Below are positions 5,391 to 6,197 of a stretch of DNA of 6,197 bases, one piece after another (positions within the stretch are counted from its first letter, which is position 1; each line of letters opens with the position of its first letter). This DNA is from Enterovirga sp. (GTDB lineage Bacteria; Pseudomonadota; Alphaproteobacteria; Rhizobiales; Beijerinckiaceae). Position numbers and translations under genes: made by a program. The stretch covers positions 1 to 6,197 of the forward strand of contig JAQGJZ010000537.1 in NCBI GenBank assembly GCA_028290385.1, in the 5' to 3' direction. The notes beneath the pieces were generated by a model. That model ran no database searches, was not told where the DNA came from, and saw nothing but the letters and a program-made list of their open reading frames with translations.

Positions 5391-5846
5391 ATGCTGAGCG
5401 ACATCTACAACCAGCGTATCCTCGAGCTCGCTGCGGATATTCCGAGGCTCGGCCGCCTGCCGGATCCGGACGGTTCCGCGCGGGCGCATTCCAAGCTCTG
5501 CGGCTCGACCATCACGGTCGACCTGAAGACGGACGGGGCGGTGGTCACCGACTTTGCCCATGACGTGAAGGCCTGCGCGCTCGGCCAGGCCTCGTCGTCC
5601 ATCATGGCGCGGCACGTCGTGGGCGCGAGCGTCGGCGAGCTGCGCGAGCTGCGGGACACGATGCGCCGCATGCTGAAGGAGAACGGTCCCGTGCCGGGCG
5701 GCCGCTGGGCCGACCTCGCGGCGCTGGAGCCGGTGCGCGACTACAAGGCGCGCCACGCTTCCACCATGCTCACCTTCGATGCGGTGGACGACGCGCTCGA
5801 CCAGGCCGATGCGGCACGGGCGACGTCCCGCGAGGCGGCGGAGTGA
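5391..5846 (+). CDS. IscU/NifU N-terminal-like iron-sulfur scaffold paralogue
   Basis: A 151-residue protein of the IscU/NifU-N fold, whose classical members assemble [2Fe-2S] clusters on three cysteines for transfer to apoproteins. Two cysteine sites are present: Cys37 in KLCGSTITVDL and Cys62 in VKACALGQASSSIMARH. The third ligand region, normally containing a Cys in a segment like FPARIKCALL, here reads VRDYKARHASTMLTF (115-129) with no Cys. The Asp that follows the first CysGly in IscU is Ser39 here. I recall the same HASTMLTF form in related Rhizobiales proteins, so this looks like an established divergent paralogue rather than a recent defect. Whether it still builds clusters is open. 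The ATG at 5391 matches the family N-terminus (MLSDIYNQRILELA). Its TGA overlaps the yidD GTG start (GTGA), so the two genes are translationally coupled. Confidence 0.85.
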   Translation: MLSDIYNQRILELAADIPRLGRLPDPDGSARAHSKLCGSTITVDLKTDGAVVTDFAHDVKACALGQASSSIMARHVVGASVGELRELRDTMRRMLKENGPVPGGRWADLAALEPVRDYKARHASTMLTFDAVDDALDQADAARATSREAAE

Positions 5847-6197
5847 GAGGGGGCCGACGGGCCGCCTCCGCGCTCGGCAGAGGGCTCGCGACGGCGCTCA
5901 TCCGCGCCTACCAGCTCACCTTCTCGGCGGTGGCGGGGCGGACCTGCCGGCACCTGCCGACCTGCTCGGATTATGCGGTCGAGGCAGTGCAGCGCCACGG
6001 GGTCTGGCCGGGCTGCTGGATGGCCGGCGCCCGCATCTGCCGCTGCGGGCCGGGCGGCACGTCGGGGCTCGATTTCGTGTGCGAAGCGGTGCCGGCGCGC
6101 GCCGCCTGGTATCTGCCCTGGCGCTACGGCCGCTGGCGCGGCACGAACGAGACCCCGCCGCGGCCGGAGGCGGCGCCGGCTCAGGAGCCCTGGGCCA
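5843..6197 (+). CDS. yidD: Membrane protein insertion efficiency factor YidD, 3' end outside window
   Basis: A small membrane-associated protein that in other bacteria aids insertion of inner-membrane proteins by the YidC route. Visible residues 1-118 run off the right edge. An amphipathic basic N-terminus (RGGRRAASALGRG) precedes the family core: LIRAYQLTFSAVAG (19-32), CRHLPTCSDYAVEAV (35-49) and RHGVWPGCWMAGARICRC (51-68). The usual CHPxGGxGxDPVP ending is altered to CGPGGTSGLDFV (68-79). YidD is usually about 70-110 residues, so this copy has an extended Arg/Trp then Pro/Ala/Glu-rich tail, still open at the edge. The GTG start at 5843 overlaps the scaffold gene's stop (GTGA), with GAGGCGGCGGA just upstream as a possible ribosome-binding site. 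No ATG lies near the family N-terminus, which supports GTG. Confidence 0.88.
   Translation, partial: MRGGRRAASALGRGLATALIRAYQLTFSAVAGRTCRHLPTCSDYAVEAVQRHGVWPGCWMAGARICRCGPGGTSGLDFVCEAVPARAAWYLPWRYGRWRGTNETPPRPEAAPAQEPWA

Overview
The window is a GC-rich, gene-dense stretch of an alphaproteobacterial chromosome. Gene content and protein style point to Hyphomicrobiales (Rhizobiales), perhaps a Methylobacterium-like genus. That placement is inferred from recalled family resemblance, not from a search. I see nine protein genes, two of them cut by the window edges. I see no tRNA, rRNA, CRISPR array, insertion sequence or other sign of a mobile element. No gap between genes exceeds about 95 bases.

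Layout from left to right: (1) the C-terminal two thirds of a D-erythronate dehydrogenase-like SDR enzyme (DenD), forward, up to 615; (2) a small secreted Tyr/Arg/His/Gly repeat protein, reverse, 668-1012; (3) a GRHPR/HPPR-type 2-hydroxyacid dehydrogenase with a TTG start, reverse, 1108-2067; (4) a four-cysteine zinc-ribbon protein, reverse, 2112-2360, just upstream of the dehydrogenase and probably its operon partner; (5) a rhomboid intramembrane protease, forward, 2447-3262, divergent from the zinc-ribbon gene; (6) a two-CBS-domain protein, forward, 3333-3764; (7) a patatin-like phospholipase, reverse, 3746-4843, whose 3' end overlaps the CBS gene by 19 bases; (8) hisI, reverse, 4883-5305, probably co-transcribed with the patatin gene; (9) an IscU/NifU-N-like scaffold paralogue, forward, 5391-5846, divergent from hisI; (10, partial) yidD, forward from 5843 to the window end, whose GTG start overlaps the scaffold stop codon.

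The window is mainly housekeeping and accessory metabolism: sugar-acid oxidation, 2-ketoacid reduction, histidine biosynthesis, membrane proteolysis and lipid hydrolysis, Fe-S-related function, and membrane-protein insertion. I found no convincing new multi-gene system. The items most worth a second look are the IscU-like protein that lacks the usual third cysteine and the Asp after the first cysteine, its translational coupling to yidD, the repeat-bearing secreted protein, and the zinc-ribbon gene with a possible structured leader. Promoter and terminator calls are weak because high GC makes chance hairpins common.
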